Made by a program: the position numbers and the translations under genes. From positions 76,350-140,349 of the forward strand of contig JAEWMY010000042.1 of the NCBI GenBank assembly GCA_023393015.1: a stretch of DNA of 64,000 nt, given 5' to 3'. This document shows positions 16,382 through 25,499 of the stretch, one piece after another. The notes below the pieces were generated by a model. It made no database searches and was not told where the DNA came from. It saw only the letters and a list, made by a program, of their open reading frames with translations. Source of the stretch: Spirochaetota bacterium. Lineage in GTDB: Bacteria > Spirochaetota > Spirochaetia > Treponematales > Treponemataceae. Position 1 is the stretch's first letter. Each line of letters begins with the position of its first letter.

Positions 16382-17782
16382 TTACGATAGCGCCCGATAC
16401 CCGGCGAGCGGACGCGCGATCCCGCGACCGTCCCGGTTCATCTCCTTCGCGCGGTCGAAGAGTTCGGGCCACACCGACAGAAAGCGGCCGAAACGGTCGA
16501 GGTCCGCGCGAACGGCTCCGACGGAACGCGCCCCGCCGTCGACCGTGAATACCGAGGCGGGTTCCCGCAAAAAAGCGAACACGTTATCCAGATGCTCCTC
16601 CGCGTCGCGCGCCCAAGTCCCGTTCCCGCGCGCGTAACGCTCGAGCAATCCCTGGATGGTTTCCGCACGGGCCATGGCGGCGTCGGCGAGAGGCCCGTAC
16701 GCGAGATCGACGAGATCCGACGCGGAAAGGCCCGAGGCCCCGCGAAAGCGCGCGCCGAGTTCGGCCGTCCGTTCGCGCGGGTCCGTCATCGCGGCCGGAG
16801 GGCACAGGCCCGCGGCGAAGGCCATGAAAAGCTCGGCGCGGCTCGGCTCGAAGGACGTCAGGGTCGCGGGATCGTGGGAGCGCGGCTCGACGGGGGCATG
16901 GAGGAGGCCGAAGGCCGGATACGCGGTGAGGCTTCCGGGGAGGAGTGCGCGCGCGAGCAGGGCGTAGAGGCCGTCCTGATTCCGGCCAACGGGCAAAAAA
17001 GGCGGGGCGTAGTTTCGCGCGTCGTATCCCGCCTGCATCCCGAGAAAGCGCGTCGAAGGGCTGACAACGTCCCGTTCGGGGACCCGCACCGTCTCGCGCG
17101 AGAGCTTGCAGCGTTCGTATCCGTTAGCCATCAAACGATCGCGCGCGGGGCCGTCGAGCGAGAGAGAACCGCGCGCGAGGGAAAAGCCCGAGTCGCCGTA
17201 GGTGCCCGGGCTCGTCATGAAAACGAAACCGCCCGGAACGCCCTCGTCCGGGAAGAGGTCCGTCGTATCCGCGCCGAGATACGCGAGATGGGCCTCAAGC
17301 ACGTCGAAGTCGCCTCCCGCGTCGGCCGGTTCGACGAGCGAAACCGCCTCGGCGCGGTCCCTGCAGATCGTGACGGGCGGCGCGTATCGCGCGTCCGAGT
17401 AGGCCGGAGCGGCCCGCGACCCGCCTGCTTCTCCCGACTCACGCCGCGCCCGCGACGCGAGTCTCGCGGGGCGGCACGCGATGTCGCCGTCGGTCATGAT
17501 GACGCGCGATCCCGCGCCCGCGAGAAGCAGGAGATTTCTGTTATACGAGGGGTCACGCTCGCCCGCGGGTTTTACGAGACAGCCGAAAGACGCGTCCGGA
17601 TCGAGATCGCGCGTCAGCTCGCGCGCCCGTGCGGCGAGGGCCTCGTCGCCGTCCGCGGCGATCGCGACCCCTACATCGCGCGAGCTCCCTGGCGCGCGCT
17701 CACCTTCGAGAAAGGAGCGAACGTTCCCGAGCGCGGCGTCATCGAGGGTCGCGAAGGGCCACGCGAGCAGGACCCGTTCCAT
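16382..17782 (-). CDS. Uncharacterised protein, possibly glycosyltransferase-like
   Basis: The product is 466 residues with no signal peptide or membrane segment. I do not recognise the family. The part SYNRNLLLLAGAGSRVIMTD followed by GDIACRP resembles the NDP-sugar binding region of GT-A glycosyltransferases, where a DxD-type motif follows a short strand; GDSGFSLARGSLSLDG and AYPAFGLLHAPVEPRSHD are further conserved-looking stretches. It lies 9 bp downstream of lipoprotein copy 2 and probably in the same transcript as copies 2 and 3. A role in modifying an envelope component is conceivable, but this rests on weak similarity only. Confidence 0.7.
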   Translation of the reverse strand: MERVLLAWPFATLDDAALGNVRSFLEGERAPGSSRDVGVAIAADGDEALAARARELTRDLDPDASFGCLVKPAGERDPSYNRNLLLLAGAGSRVIMTDGDIACRPARLASRARRESGEAGGSRAAPAYSDARYAPPVTICRDRAEAVSLVEPADAGGDFDVLEAHLAYLGADTTDLFPDEGVPGGFVFMTSPGTYGDSGFSLARGSLSLDGPARDRLMANGYERCKLSRETVRVPERDVVSPSTRFLGMQAGYDARNYAPPFLPVGRNQDGLYALLARALLPGSLTAYPAFGLLHAPVEPRSHDPATLTSFEPSRAELFMAFAAGLCPPAAMTDPRERTAELGARFRGASGLSASDLVDLAYGPLADAAMARAETIQGLLERYARGNGTWARDAEEHLDNVFAFLREPASVFTVDGGARSVGAVRADLDRFGRFLSVWPELFDRAKEMNRDGRGIARPLAGYRALS

Positions 17783-17791
17783 GTCCGACGG

Positions 17792-19063
17792 TCACTCGTC
17801 GGCTACTGCGCCGTGTAAAAGGATCGCGAAAGATCCGTCGGCGGCCGAAGTGCTGTTGATCGTCAGCGTAGCCTCGCGGGGACCCGCGCCCGCGGTATAA
17901 CGGAACACCACGGTAACGGTCTTGTCCGCTTGCGGAGGGACGGTAAGGGGCGCGCCCTGTACGACGTAAAAATTTCCGGGATTCGCGCCGGAAAAAACGA
18001 AGGACGAGATCGCGAGCGGCAACGTACCGCCGTTGCCGATTGTCAAGTCGGCGGGTGACGCCTGCGAAGAATACGTCACGTCGGAGAACCAGTGATCCCC
18101 GCCGTTCGCGAGCGGTACGCCCGCTTCGTTGGTAATCGAAATTTCAGCCGGCACGCCACCCTCATACGCGGCAAAGTACGGCGGGCTGATAAAACTCCCC
18201 ACATACACGTATATCGGAAAGGCTGACGTCGCGACCGTTCCGCGATAGGTATCGTCATTCGAGTCGAAGGTAACCCCGGAAATCCGTTTCCCGTTTGAGG
18301 CGTAGAAAAAACTGGGGATCGCGTGATTATACGCGTACATCGAAAAGAACGTTGACTCCCAATCGGGTCCTTCCGCCGGGTACGAAAGACGATAGAACCC
18401 GGGAGACTCGTCGGCGATGGTCGTGGAATAGTAGAAACCGTTATTGTCCATCAGCTCACGGCGGGTGTCGGAAGTGGTCAACGGAACGAGGGTTAACGAG
18501 AAGGCGTTGATTCCGGGTCGAATGGTCACGGAACCGGTCAGCGCCGACGAACCGCGACCCGTCACGGGACTCGCGAAGATCGAGTCGTTTCCGTCCGTAG
18601 GGCTCGCGTAGTCGCGGAATATCGCGTCGGGATACTCCATCAACGTTTGCAGGCTCACGGTTCCACCGCCGCCCGGATTCGACGCCGTCTGCCACGTACT
18701 GAAGGTGTTCTCGCCGATGTCATTGCTCGCGTGCAGGACGAAAAAGTCGGAATATGTTCCAGTTTCGATGTCGGAGATTATCACGGATTTTCCGGCGAGA
18801 GAGAGCGGCCCCCAGAACGTACCGACGTCTCCGTCGGGACCGCCGAGGGCGCGAACGTAGAGGTATCCGCCGGCTCCCGCGATCGCGCGGCTCGCGTCCG
18901 CCGTCGTCCCCGGTTCCGGCACGCGCACCTCAAGGCGAGCCGAGCCCGCCAGCGTGTTGTCGGCGGGCGGACGGCATCCCGAAAGAAGGGCAAGCCCGAC
19001 CATCGCGAGGGCAAACGCGGGTACGCGCGCGCGGAAGAGTCTTCCGGTAAAGACACTGCCCAT
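17792..19063 (-). CDS. Lipoprotein of the local family with a C-terminal anchor-D/ASH-type domain (copy 2)
   Basis: The product is 423 residues with signal peptide and lipobox LLSGC. The family block is GGYLYVRALGGPDG, FWGPLSLAG, then VIISDIETGTYSDFFVLHAS. The middle shares NGKRISGV and SAFPIYVYV with copy 3. The last ~100 residues (ADLTIGNGGTLPLAISSFVF, then PPQADKTVTVVFRYT) have the immunoglobulin-like pattern of choice-of-anchor-D or ASH domains. The ATG follows AAGGAGG. It lies 15 bp below copy 3, a typical tandem duplication. It is probably a surface or periplasmic lipoprotein. Ligand and function are unknown. Confidence 0.88.
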   Translation of the reverse strand: MGSVFTGRLFRARVPAFALAMVGLALLSGCRPPADNTLAGSARLEVRVPEPGTTADASRAIAGAGGYLYVRALGGPDGDVGTFWGPLSLAGKSVIISDIETGTYSDFFVLHASNDIGENTFSTWQTASNPGGGGTVSLQTLMEYPDAIFRDYASPTDGNDSIFASPVTGRGSSALTGSVTIRPGINAFSLTLVPLTTSDTRRELMDNNGFYYSTTIADESPGFYRLSYPAEGPDWESTFFSMYAYNHAIPSFFYASNGKRISGVTFDSNDDTYRGTVATSAFPIYVYVGSFISPPYFAAYEGGVPAEISITNEAGVPLANGGDHWFSDVTYSSQASPADLTIGNGGTLPLAISSFVFSGANPGNFYVVQGAPLTVPPQADKTVTVVFRYTAGAGPREATLTINSTSAADGSFAILLHGAVADE

Positions 19064-19078
19064 GGGAACCTCCTTGCG

Positions 19079-20314
19079 TTACGAGACGTCCCCCGAGAGG
19101 TTGATCACGAAGGGATTCTCGTCCGCGTCGTTCGTGCTTAACGACAATACCGCGTATTTCATTCCGGAAGGCGGGGTATAATGCAAGGTCACGGTTATCG
19201 TTCGTTCGCCTTTCGGGGGAACGGTAAACGGCGCCGCCGGGGATACGGAATAGCTCGAGGGATTCGCCCCGGTTATCGCCATTGAAGAGATGACGAGCGG
19301 CTGAGTCCCGTCGTTACTGATGTCTATGTATTGATTCAATATATCCATAGCAACCGTAACCGCACCGAAGCTCAACGGTTGCCCGCTCGAAATCGGTCCA
19401 GATCCCCCAACAACCTCTATTTCCGGCGGCAAGCCTCCCTCGTAGGCGGCAATCACCGGAGAGGGTTCAAGCCCGTCAGTCAGATACGTATAGATCGGAA
19501 ACGACGAACGCGATATCGTAACGCCATAGGTACTGTCGGAAGACGAATAATTGACCCCGCCGATCCTTTTTCCGTTCGAGGCGAATAAGTTACAGGATCC
19601 GGATCCGTCCACCTCTACCGTCAGATACACGGAAGGCCAGCTCGGACCCGCCGCATCGAGCGAGACTTCATAAAACCGCAAGTTCTCGGCACCGAAAGAC
19701 ACTTGGTACGAGTCAACGCTAAACGGCAATTCGACAGCGAAACCCGAGGGACATTGGGGGACGAGCGTAAGCGCCATGGAATTCACGCCGGGCTTGATAA
19801 CGACCGGCCCGGTTAAAACCGCCGATCCGAAGCCCTCCAGGATCATTTCAAAAAGTGCATCATAATCCACGCGAAGTACGAGGTACTGATTGAGCACGAC
19901 ATCCGAGAAGGCCATTATCTGTTGAAACGTATATTCGCCGACAGGGTTCCCATCGACGGCGTAGAGACTATACGTATTTTCCTCAAGCTCCAAGATCGTA
20001 TGCAGCACGATGATATTCGAGTACACGCCCGGGGCGATGTCGGAGATTACGAGTGATTTGCCCGAGACGGCAAGGGGGCCCCAGAGAGGCCCGACGTCGC
20101 CCGAGGGACCGCCGATCGCGCGGATATAGACATATCCGCCGGAGTCCAGTATCGCTCGGCTCGAGTCGGGCGAGTCGGGCGTTTCGGGCAGACGCAACTC
20201 GAGTCGAGCCGCGCCGGTAAGCGAATTGTCGGCGGGGGAATAACAGCCGGCCGCGAGAGCGACGGTCGCGGCGACAAGGCAGAACAACCGCGTTCTTCCG
20301 GAAGTAGCGTTCAT
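19079..20314 (-). CDS. Lipoprotein of the local family with a C-terminal anchor-D/ASH-type domain (copy 3)
   Basis: The product is 411 residues with signal peptide and lipobox ALAAGC. It is the closest relative of copy 2: GGYVYIRAIGGPSG, LWGPLAVSGKSLVISDIAPG, FASNGKRIGGV, FPIYTYL and AAYEGGLPPEIEV all have counterparts there. The C-terminal domain (YIDISNDGTQPLVISSMAIT, then VPPKGERTITVTLHYT) is again of anchor-D/ASH type. The ATG has a strong AAGGAGG Shine-Dalgarno. It is the first gene of a three-gene run with copy 2 and the unrecognised protein. The coding sequence is visibly less GC-rich in places (around 19300-19600) than its neighbours. Confidence 0.88.
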   Translation of the reverse strand: MNATSGRTRLFCLVAATVALAAGCYSPADNSLTGAARLELRLPETPDSPDSSRAILDSGGYVYIRAIGGPSGDVGPLWGPLAVSGKSLVISDIAPGVYSNIIVLHTILELEENTYSLYAVDGNPVGEYTFQQIMAFSDVVLNQYLVLRVDYDALFEMILEGFGSAVLTGPVVIKPGVNSMALTLVPQCPSGFAVELPFSVDSYQVSFGAENLRFYEVSLDAAGPSWPSVYLTVEVDGSGSCNLFASNGKRIGGVNYSSSDSTYGVTISRSSFPIYTYLTDGLEPSPVIAAYEGGLPPEIEVVGGSGPISSGQPLSFGAVTVAMDILNQYIDISNDGTQPLVISSMAITGANPSSYSVSPAAPFTVPPKGERTITVTLHYTPPSGMKYAVLSLSTNDADENPFVINLSGDVS

Positions 20315-20338
20315 GACGAACCTCCTTACTTTTCCTTA

Positions 20339-20344
20339 AGTATA
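20339..20344 (-). promoter_or_regulatory. Probable -10 box of the lipoprotein copy 3 operon
   Basis: TATACT on the minus strand, 24 nt upstream of ATG 20314, with AAGGAGG in between. No convincing -35 box is visible at 16-18 bp. Confidence 0.45.
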
Positions 20345-20406
20345 CCGCGTTCGGGCGGGAAAAGGGGAAGCTCGCCGGAATTTCTTCGAAAAAAGGTTGA
20401 CCCGAG

Positions 20407-21903
20407 TTAGCGGTCGTCCCTCCGCGCGGATTCGTTAAGCCGGATCAGGATGGCGTCCGTCTTCGGGTCCCGCTCGGGACGGCGCTTGTCGGGACGGGGG
20501 ACCTCTATGAGGGAGCCCGAATGGCAGGTGGCGAGCCAGTCCGCGGCCCCGTAGGTTCCGCAAACGAGAACCATACCCCGCTCAGAACAGCCGTACCGGC
20601 CGGTGTAGTAGTCGGGCAGCTTGATCGGATCGGAGACTATCCGGACCATCATCCCGGTAAACCGCGAGGCGAGGCGAGCGACCGTCTCGAGGGCCGTGCC
20701 GTCCGGGGAAGCGGCCGCTTCCGCCTCCCCGCTTCGTCGACGGGATAGGACGAACGAAAGGGCGGCGCGATCCTTGGGAAGGTTCGCGTCCTCGGACAGA
20801 CGCCTGAGACGGGGCGGGGCGTCCGAGGCGTCGAAGGCGAAATGGCACCACTTGCCGTGCCGGAGGCCGGGAAACGGACACGGACCGTCATGCGGGCACG
20901 GGGAAACGGGAGAAAGCCCGAGCGAAGCGAGAGAGTCGCGAAGGAGGGAAATAAACCGCGCCGCGCGCGGGATGCCCGGCTCGATGACGAGGACTGAACC
21001 GTCCTCCGAGGCGTAACTCGCCAGGTCTCCCGCGAGGCGCTTCGCGACGGACTCGATCGGCTCGTCGCCGTCGAGGGCGACCTCGTTGAACATGTTCGCG
21101 CTCGCGACGAGCTCCACGCGCCGCTTGAGCGACACCCCGAACGAACCCTTGACGCGGACGATCTTCCAGGGCTCTCCGCCTGTTTTCGCGGCAAGCGAGA
21201 GAAACAGCTCCTCGCCCGCGGCGAGGGCGTTCTGCGAGATGTCCACGCAATACCAGGTCAGGTCGAGCGCGCGGAGGTCGGGGCGGGCGATCCACAGGGC
21301 GACGGGTATCGTCAGGGGACCCGAGCCGAGATCGCAGGCCGCGTCGCCGTCCTTCAGGCGAAAGTCCGTCGAGACGAAAAGTCGCGTCAGGCGGACGAGG
21401 TTCCACCACATGAAATACCGTACGTACGCCGAAAGGTTCGCCGGGTCGTTCATGTATCCCAGGCGCCGTTCGGACCGTTCGTCGGTCAGCGAGTGGGAAA
21501 GATCGCGCACGACGGTCGGCAATTCCTGGAGCTTCTTGCTGTCGAGGGGCATCGCGGTCTGCGCGATCTCTTGGAATGACGCCAGAAGTTCACGCGCCTC
21601 GTTTCCGAGCGTGCCGAACACCGGATCGCCCAGCGCGGGGCCGGCAAATGCGCGGTGCGGACGGCTTTTGCTGTCACCGTCTCGGCGCGGCGGTTTGCCG
21701 TCTGCGCCGCGGTCGGCGTACGCGCCGCGGGCGGGTCGGCTGTCACCGTCTCGGCGCGGCGGTTTGCCGTCTGCGTCGCGGCCCGCGCCGCGCGGGGGAT
21801 GCGCGTGAACGGGCTTACCCGTGCGTTTTCTCGAGGCCTTCGCGGCGATATTCTCGTAAAAGGGCTTCTTTCGCCCGTCGTTTCCGTCGTCATGTTCTTT
21901 CAT
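20407..21903 (-). CDS. Rsm22-like methyltransferase-fold protein
   Basis: The product is 498 residues. A ~100-residue Lys/Arg/Asp/Gly-rich N-terminal tail precedes a SAM-methyltransferase fold (GDAACDLGSGPLTIPVALWI, LTWYCVDISQNALAAGEELF, MFNEVAL). The signature SPCPHDGPCPFPG, then KWCHFAFD, and a later YGCSERG are characteristic of Rsm22/METTL17. In this family such cysteines are reported to hold a [4Fe-4S] cluster, and the protein helps assemble the small ribosomal subunit. ATG 21903 has GGAAAG at good distance; an in-frame ATG at 21918 lies inside merR. The N-terminal tail contains an exact 36-bp direct repeat. A second family member is encoded at 57854-58945. Confidence 0.85.
   Translation of the reverse strand: MKEHDDGNDGRKKPFYENIAAKASRKRTGKPVHAHPPRGAGRDADGKPPRRDGDSRPARGAYADRGADGKPPRRDGDSKSRPHRAFAGPALGDPVFGTLGNEARELLASFQEIAQTAMPLDSKKLQELPTVVRDLSHSLTDERSERRLGYMNDPANLSAYVRYFMWWNLVRLTRLFVSTDFRLKDGDAACDLGSGPLTIPVALWIARPDLRALDLTWYCVDISQNALAAGEELFLSLAAKTGGEPWKIVRVKGSFGVSLKRRVELVASANMFNEVALDGDEPIESVAKRLAGDLASYASEDGSVLVIEPGIPRAARFISLLRDSLASLGLSPVSPCPHDGPCPFPGLRHGKWCHFAFDASDAPPRLRRLSEDANLPKDRAALSFVLSRRRSGEAEAAASPDGTALETVARLASRFTGMMVRIVSDPIKLPDYYTGRYGCSERGMVLVCGTYGAADWLATCHSGSLIEVPRPDKRRPERDPKTDAILIRLNESARRDDR
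21671..21775. repeat. 36-bp exact direct repeat in the Rsm22-like gene
   Basis: 21671-21706 and 21740-21775 are identical and lie 69 bp apart, a multiple of three. They encode the duplicated DGKPPRRDGDS segment of the basic tail. Confidence 0.9.
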
Positions 21904-22234
21904 CGGTCTTTCCTTCATCGGCGCGTTTCCGCGCGATCTCGAGCGCCCGCGAGAGGTCGGCCCTGATCGTGTCCAATTCGCGCAACGCGCGCTCGCGACG
22001 CGAGTCGGTGAGCTCGGCCATCAGCCGCTCGCCCGCCCCCGCCAACGTGTATTTTCTTTCCTGTACGAGATGCTTCACGCGCTCGATAAGCTCGACGTCG
22101 CGCGCGCCGTAAAAGCGCCTGCCCTGGGCGTCCTTCCGCGGGCGAATGAGGGGAATGGCTTCTTCCCAGTATCTGAGCACGTGCGCCTTGATCCCGGTCG
22201 CGCGCTCTACCTCGCCGATCGTGTATTCAGCCAT
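21890..22234 (-). CDS. MerR-family transcriptional regulator
   Basis: The product is 114 residues. The winged-helix part YTIGEVERATGIKAHVLRYW and RRFYGARDVELIERVKHLVQ is typical MerR, binding DNA as a dimer through the following coiled coil. The C-terminal part is short and has no metal-binding cysteines, so no inducer is suggested. It resembles the small stand-alone MerR proteins found in housekeeping operons. It lies between der and the Rsm22-like gene on one strand, with a 30-bp gap above and a short overlap below. Confidence 0.92.
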   Translation of the reverse strand: MAEYTIGEVERATGIKAHVLRYWEEAIPLIRPRKDAQGRRFYGARDVELIERVKHLVQERKYTLAGAGERLMAELTDSRRERALRELDTIRADLSRALEIARKRADEGKTDERT

Positions 22235-22264
22235 CGGTCTTCAGTCCCCCCGCCGGCATCGGAA

Positions 22265-23683
22265 TCAGCGTTCCCGCTCCTCCCACTTTCGCCGGCTTCC
22301 CTTCACCTCCACGACCACCGGAATCTCGGCGAAACCGAGATCCTTCCTGATCTGGTTTCTTATGTACGCCAGATACGAACCGGTTACCGATTCGGGACGC
22401 GACGCGAACACCATGAACTTGACCGGGTTCGCCTGCGTTTGCACCATGTAACGGATCTTGAACTTGTTCGCGCGGCCCTGCGGCGGCGGCGAGGCCGCGA
22501 CCCAGTCGGAAAGCGCGAGATTGAGCGCGCTCGTCTCGACCTTCCGCGAAAGCTGGCCGTAGAGCCTGACGGCCGTCGAAAGAAGCTCGCTTATCCCGGT
22601 TCCCTTGAGGGCCGAAAGCGAAAGCACCGGGGCGTATTCCATCTGACCGAACATGACCCGCATGTCGCGCACGGACTTCTTGAGCGTCTTCGCGTCCTGA
22701 TCCATCGTGTCCCATTTGTTGAGGACGAAGATGACGCCGAGCCCCTCGGCGGCGGCGTGAGCGACGATCTTCTTGTCCTGTTCGGCGAGGCCTTCCTTCG
22801 CGTCGATCATGTGGATGACGATGTCCGCGTGCTTGAGCGTCTTGATGGCGCGGTTCACCGAGTAATACTCGATGTCCTCCTTGACGCGGCTCTTGCGCCG
22901 GATGCCAGCCGTGTCGAGCACGAGAAACTTGTTGCCCTTCCAGGCGAACTCGCCCTCGACGACGTCCCTCGTCGTGCCGGCGATATTCGAAACGATCGAC
23001 GCGTCGGTGCCGGTAAGCCGGTTCGCGAGCGTCGACTTGCCGGTGTTCGGCTTGCCGACGATGGCAACGCGGATCACCGTCTCTTCCTCGCCCTCCTCGA
23101 CTTTCGAGAAGTCGAGGCGTTTCACCATCGCCTCGCCGAGTTCGAGGATGTTGTCGCCGTGCTCGGCGCTCACGAATACTACCTCGGGAAAGCCGTACTC
23201 CAGGAAATTCCAGGCGTCGGACTCCCGCCTGCCGCCCTCGGTCTTGTTGACCGCCACGAGCAGCCTGTCCCAATGGGGGCGAAGCAACTCGATGAACTCC
23301 TCGTCCTCCGCGGTAGGCGGGCCCGCCTCCAGGAGAAGCAGGATCTCGTCCGCCCTTTTGAGCGCGGCGACCGTCTTTTCCACGACGAGCTCGTCCATGA
23401 TCGCCGAATCGGTGCCGGCCTCGCGGTCGAGCTTGAAGCCGCCGGTATCCATGAGGCGCACGGGTTTTCCCGCGACGAAGGCGACCGACTCGATCGGGTC
23501 CCGCGTCACGCCGGGAGTCGGGTCGGTTATCGCGCGCCGTCTCCTGAGAAACCGGTTGAAAAGCGTCGACTTGCCGACGTTCGGCCGACCGACTATGACG
23601 ACAAGCGGCAGGTTGCGCCAGTGTTTTTCCTCGTCGAAGGTCCGCTCGATCGCGGCCTCCGGTAATTCAACGCGTTCATCCAT
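22265..23683 (-). CDS. der: Ribosome biogenesis GTPase Der (EngA)
   Basis: The product is 472 residues. Der is the double-GTPase that acts in 50S subunit assembly. Two G domains are complete: VVIVGRPNVGKSTLFNRFL with TPGVTRD, DTGGF and NKTE, then VAIVGKPNTGKSTLANRLTG with GTTRD, DTAGI and NKWD. A KH-like C-terminal domain follows (RYMVQTQANPVKFMVFASRP). The ATG at 23683 lies inside the last codons of ptsI (TATGGATGA), so the two are probably translationally coupled. An N-terminal extension of about 25 residues precedes the first strand. Confidence 0.97.
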   Translation of the reverse strand: MDERVELPEAAIERTFDEEKHWRNLPLVVIVGRPNVGKSTLFNRFLRRRRAITDPTPGVTRDPIESVAFVAGKPVRLMDTGGFKLDREAGTDSAIMDELVVEKTVAALKRADEILLLLEAGPPTAEDEEFIELLRPHWDRLLVAVNKTEGGRRESDAWNFLEYGFPEVVFVSAEHGDNILELGEAMVKRLDFSKVEEGEEETVIRVAIVGKPNTGKSTLANRLTGTDASIVSNIAGTTRDVVEGEFAWKGNKFLVLDTAGIRRKSRVKEDIEYYSVNRAIKTLKHADIVIHMIDAKEGLAEQDKKIVAHAAAEGLGVIFVLNKWDTMDQDAKTLKKSVRDMRVMFGQMEYAPVLSLSALKGTGISELLSTAVRLYGQLSRKVETSALNLALSDWVAASPPPQGRANKFKIRYMVQTQANPVKFMVFASRPESVTGSYLAYIRNQIRKDLGFAEIPVVVEVKGSRRKWEERER

Positions 23684-25436
23684 AGTTCTTGAGCCGCTCC
23701 TGTACGAGTTTTCTGATTTCGCGCGCGGCGGAAAGCGAGAGGGCCGCGCGGGCGAGCTCCTCCGCGTCGGCCGCGTTCGCCTTGCTCACGAGCTCGCGCA
23801 CGGACTCGATGCGCGAAGGCGACATGCTGAAATCGCGCAGGCCCATTCCCAAAAGGAGAAGGACGGCGGCCGGCTCTCCCGCCATCTCGCCGCACATGGA
23901 AACCCCGACGCGCGCGCGTCTGCCCGCCTTGATCGTCGCGTCGACGAGCCTCAGAACGGCGGGATTGAAGTGGTCGAAGAGATGGGCGACGCGGGAGTTC
24001 TCCCGGTCGACGGCCATCGTATACTGAACGAGATCGTTCGTGCCGATCGAAAGGAAGTCCGCCTTCTTCGCGAGCAAATCCGCGCACACCGCGGCCGCGG
24101 GGATCTCCACCATGACGCCGACCTTCAGCTTGTCGCGGAATGCGATCCCTTCCGCCGAGAGCTCCGCCTTCGCCTCCTCGAAAACCTCGAGGGCCGCGTC
24201 GAGTTCCTCGACGCACGATATCATCGGGAAAAGCACCCGGAGGTCGCCGAACGCGCTCGCGCGCAACAGCGCGCGGAGCTGGGTCCTGAAAAGATCCCGC
24301 CGGTCGAGGCAGTAACGGATCGCGCGCCACCCGAGCAGGGGGTTTTTCTCGAAGACGTCGAGCTGTTCTCCGATCGCCTTGTCCGCGCCGGCGTCGAGGG
24401 TACGGATCACGACTGGACATCCCTCCGCGAGGTCGAGCGCGGAGCGATATGCCTCGAACTGCGCTTCCTCGTCGGGAAGGTCCGCGGACGAGAGGAAGAC
24501 GAACTCCGAGCGGAAGAGCCCGATCCCGGCGGCGCCCTCGTCCATCGCCTCCGCGGTTTCCCCGGGCAAGGCGATATTCGCGTGCAGCCGGACGGTCACG
24601 CCGTCCGCGGTCTCCAGGCGGTCGGACGAGCGGAACGGTTTCCGTTCGCGCGCCGCGGCGCCTTCCTTTCCGGACAGGCTCGCCCGGGTGCGGTAGGACG
24701 AAAGGAGGTCCGGACCCGGGGAGAGGACGACGAGACCGTCGATCGCGTCGAGTACTATCTCCTCGCCGTCTTCCACCGCGCCGAGGACGCCGCGCGCGCC
24801 CATTACGGCGGGGATTCCCCAGGATCGCGCGAGTATGGCGACGTGGCTCGTGGCGCCGCCTTCCTCGAGCGCGATACCGGCGATGCCCGAATCCCGGAGG
24901 GAGAGGGTTTCCGAGGGCTTCATGTTGCGCGCTATGAGAATCGATCCCGGCGGCACGAAGAGGTTGGAGACGGTACGCGATACGCCGGTCGCCCCGGAAA
25001 GCGACGAAGATCTCGAGAGGTGTCCGAGAACCCTCCCGAAGGCGTCCTCGATATCGACCGCGCGCTCGGCGAGATACTCGTCGCCGGCGGAGCGAAGGAC
25101 GGCGGCCGCCTCGTCGACGGAATCGGAGAGTACGGCCTCCGCGTTCAAGAGCCTGGTCTCGAGCGACTTCCGCACGAGGGGTATGAACTCGGGGTCGGAA
25201 AGCATCATCAGGTGGGCGTCGAGAATTCCCGATTGGTCGCGGTTTCGCTCGTCGCGCAAAAGGAGGAGCTCCTGTCGCGCGGCCTCGAGGGCGGAGTCGA
25301 ACCGCCCGAGCTCGTCCGCCGCCTCTTCGGGGGAGATAGCGCGCCGGGGAACGGTTGCCTGCGGGGCTTCCCCGAGGCGGAACGCGGGGCCTATCGCTAT
25401 TCCGCGCGACGCGGACAATCCTTCGAGCTTTCTCAC
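23676..25436 (-). CDS. ptsI: Phosphoenolpyruvate-protein phosphotransferase, PTS enzyme I
   Basis: The product is 586 residues from GTG 25436. Enzyme I takes phosphate from PEP and passes it to HPr. The active His lies in GGATSHVAILAR; the PEP-binding TIM barrel has GIGLFRSEFVFL, PVVIRTLDAGADK, EKNPLLGWRAIRYCL and the acidic Cys loop SMCGEMAGEP. The frame stays open up to 25493, but the shorter GTG start gives the normal N-terminus (VRKLEGLSASRGIAIGPAFR) and lies 6 nt below a TATAGT box. The gene heads the ptsI-der-merR-Rsm22-like run. No HPr or enzyme II gene is in the window, so it may serve regulation or a distant transporter. Confidence 0.95.
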   Translation of the reverse strand: MRKLEGLSASRGIAIGPAFRLGEAPQATVPRRAISPEEAADELGRFDSALEAARQELLLLRDERNRDQSGILDAHLMMLSDPEFIPLVRKSLETRLLNAEAVLSDSVDEAAAVLRSAGDEYLAERAVDIEDAFGRVLGHLSRSSSLSGATGVSRTVSNLFVPPGSILIARNMKPSETLSLRDSGIAGIALEEGGATSHVAILARSWGIPAVMGARGVLGAVEDGEEIVLDAIDGLVVLSPGPDLLSSYRTRASLSGKEGAAARERKPFRSSDRLETADGVTVRLHANIALPGETAEAMDEGAAGIGLFRSEFVFLSSADLPDEEAQFEAYRSALDLAEGCPVVIRTLDAGADKAIGEQLDVFEKNPLLGWRAIRYCLDRRDLFRTQLRALLRASAFGDLRVLFPMISCVEELDAALEVFEEAKAELSAEGIAFRDKLKVGVMVEIPAAAVCADLLAKKADFLSIGTNDLVQYTMAVDRENSRVAHLFDHFNPAVLRLVDATIKAGRRARVGVSMCGEMAGEPAAVLLLLGMGLRDFSMSPSRIESVRELVSKANAADAEELARAALSLSAAREIRKLVQERLKNYG

Positions 25437-25442
25437 GGTGAC

Positions 25443-25448
25443 ACTATA
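25443..25448 (-). promoter_or_regulatory. -10 box of ptsI, leaderless type
   Basis: TATAGT on the minus strand ends 6 nt before GTG 25436. The -35 position (25471-25466, TATGCA) is weak. It overlaps the region of the opposite promoter. Confidence 0.45.
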
Positions 25449-25464
25449 TCGTAAAAAATCAGCC

Positions 25465-25493
25465 TTGCATACAGAGACGTTTCGGCGTATCAT
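25465..25493 (+). promoter_or_regulatory. Promoter of the GerMN gene, leaderless
   Basis: TTGCAT (25465-25470), a 17-bp spacer and TATCAT (25488-25493), ending 6 nt before ATG 25500. No Shine-Dalgarno lies between. Confidence 0.55.
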
Positions 25494-25499
25494 GGCCGC

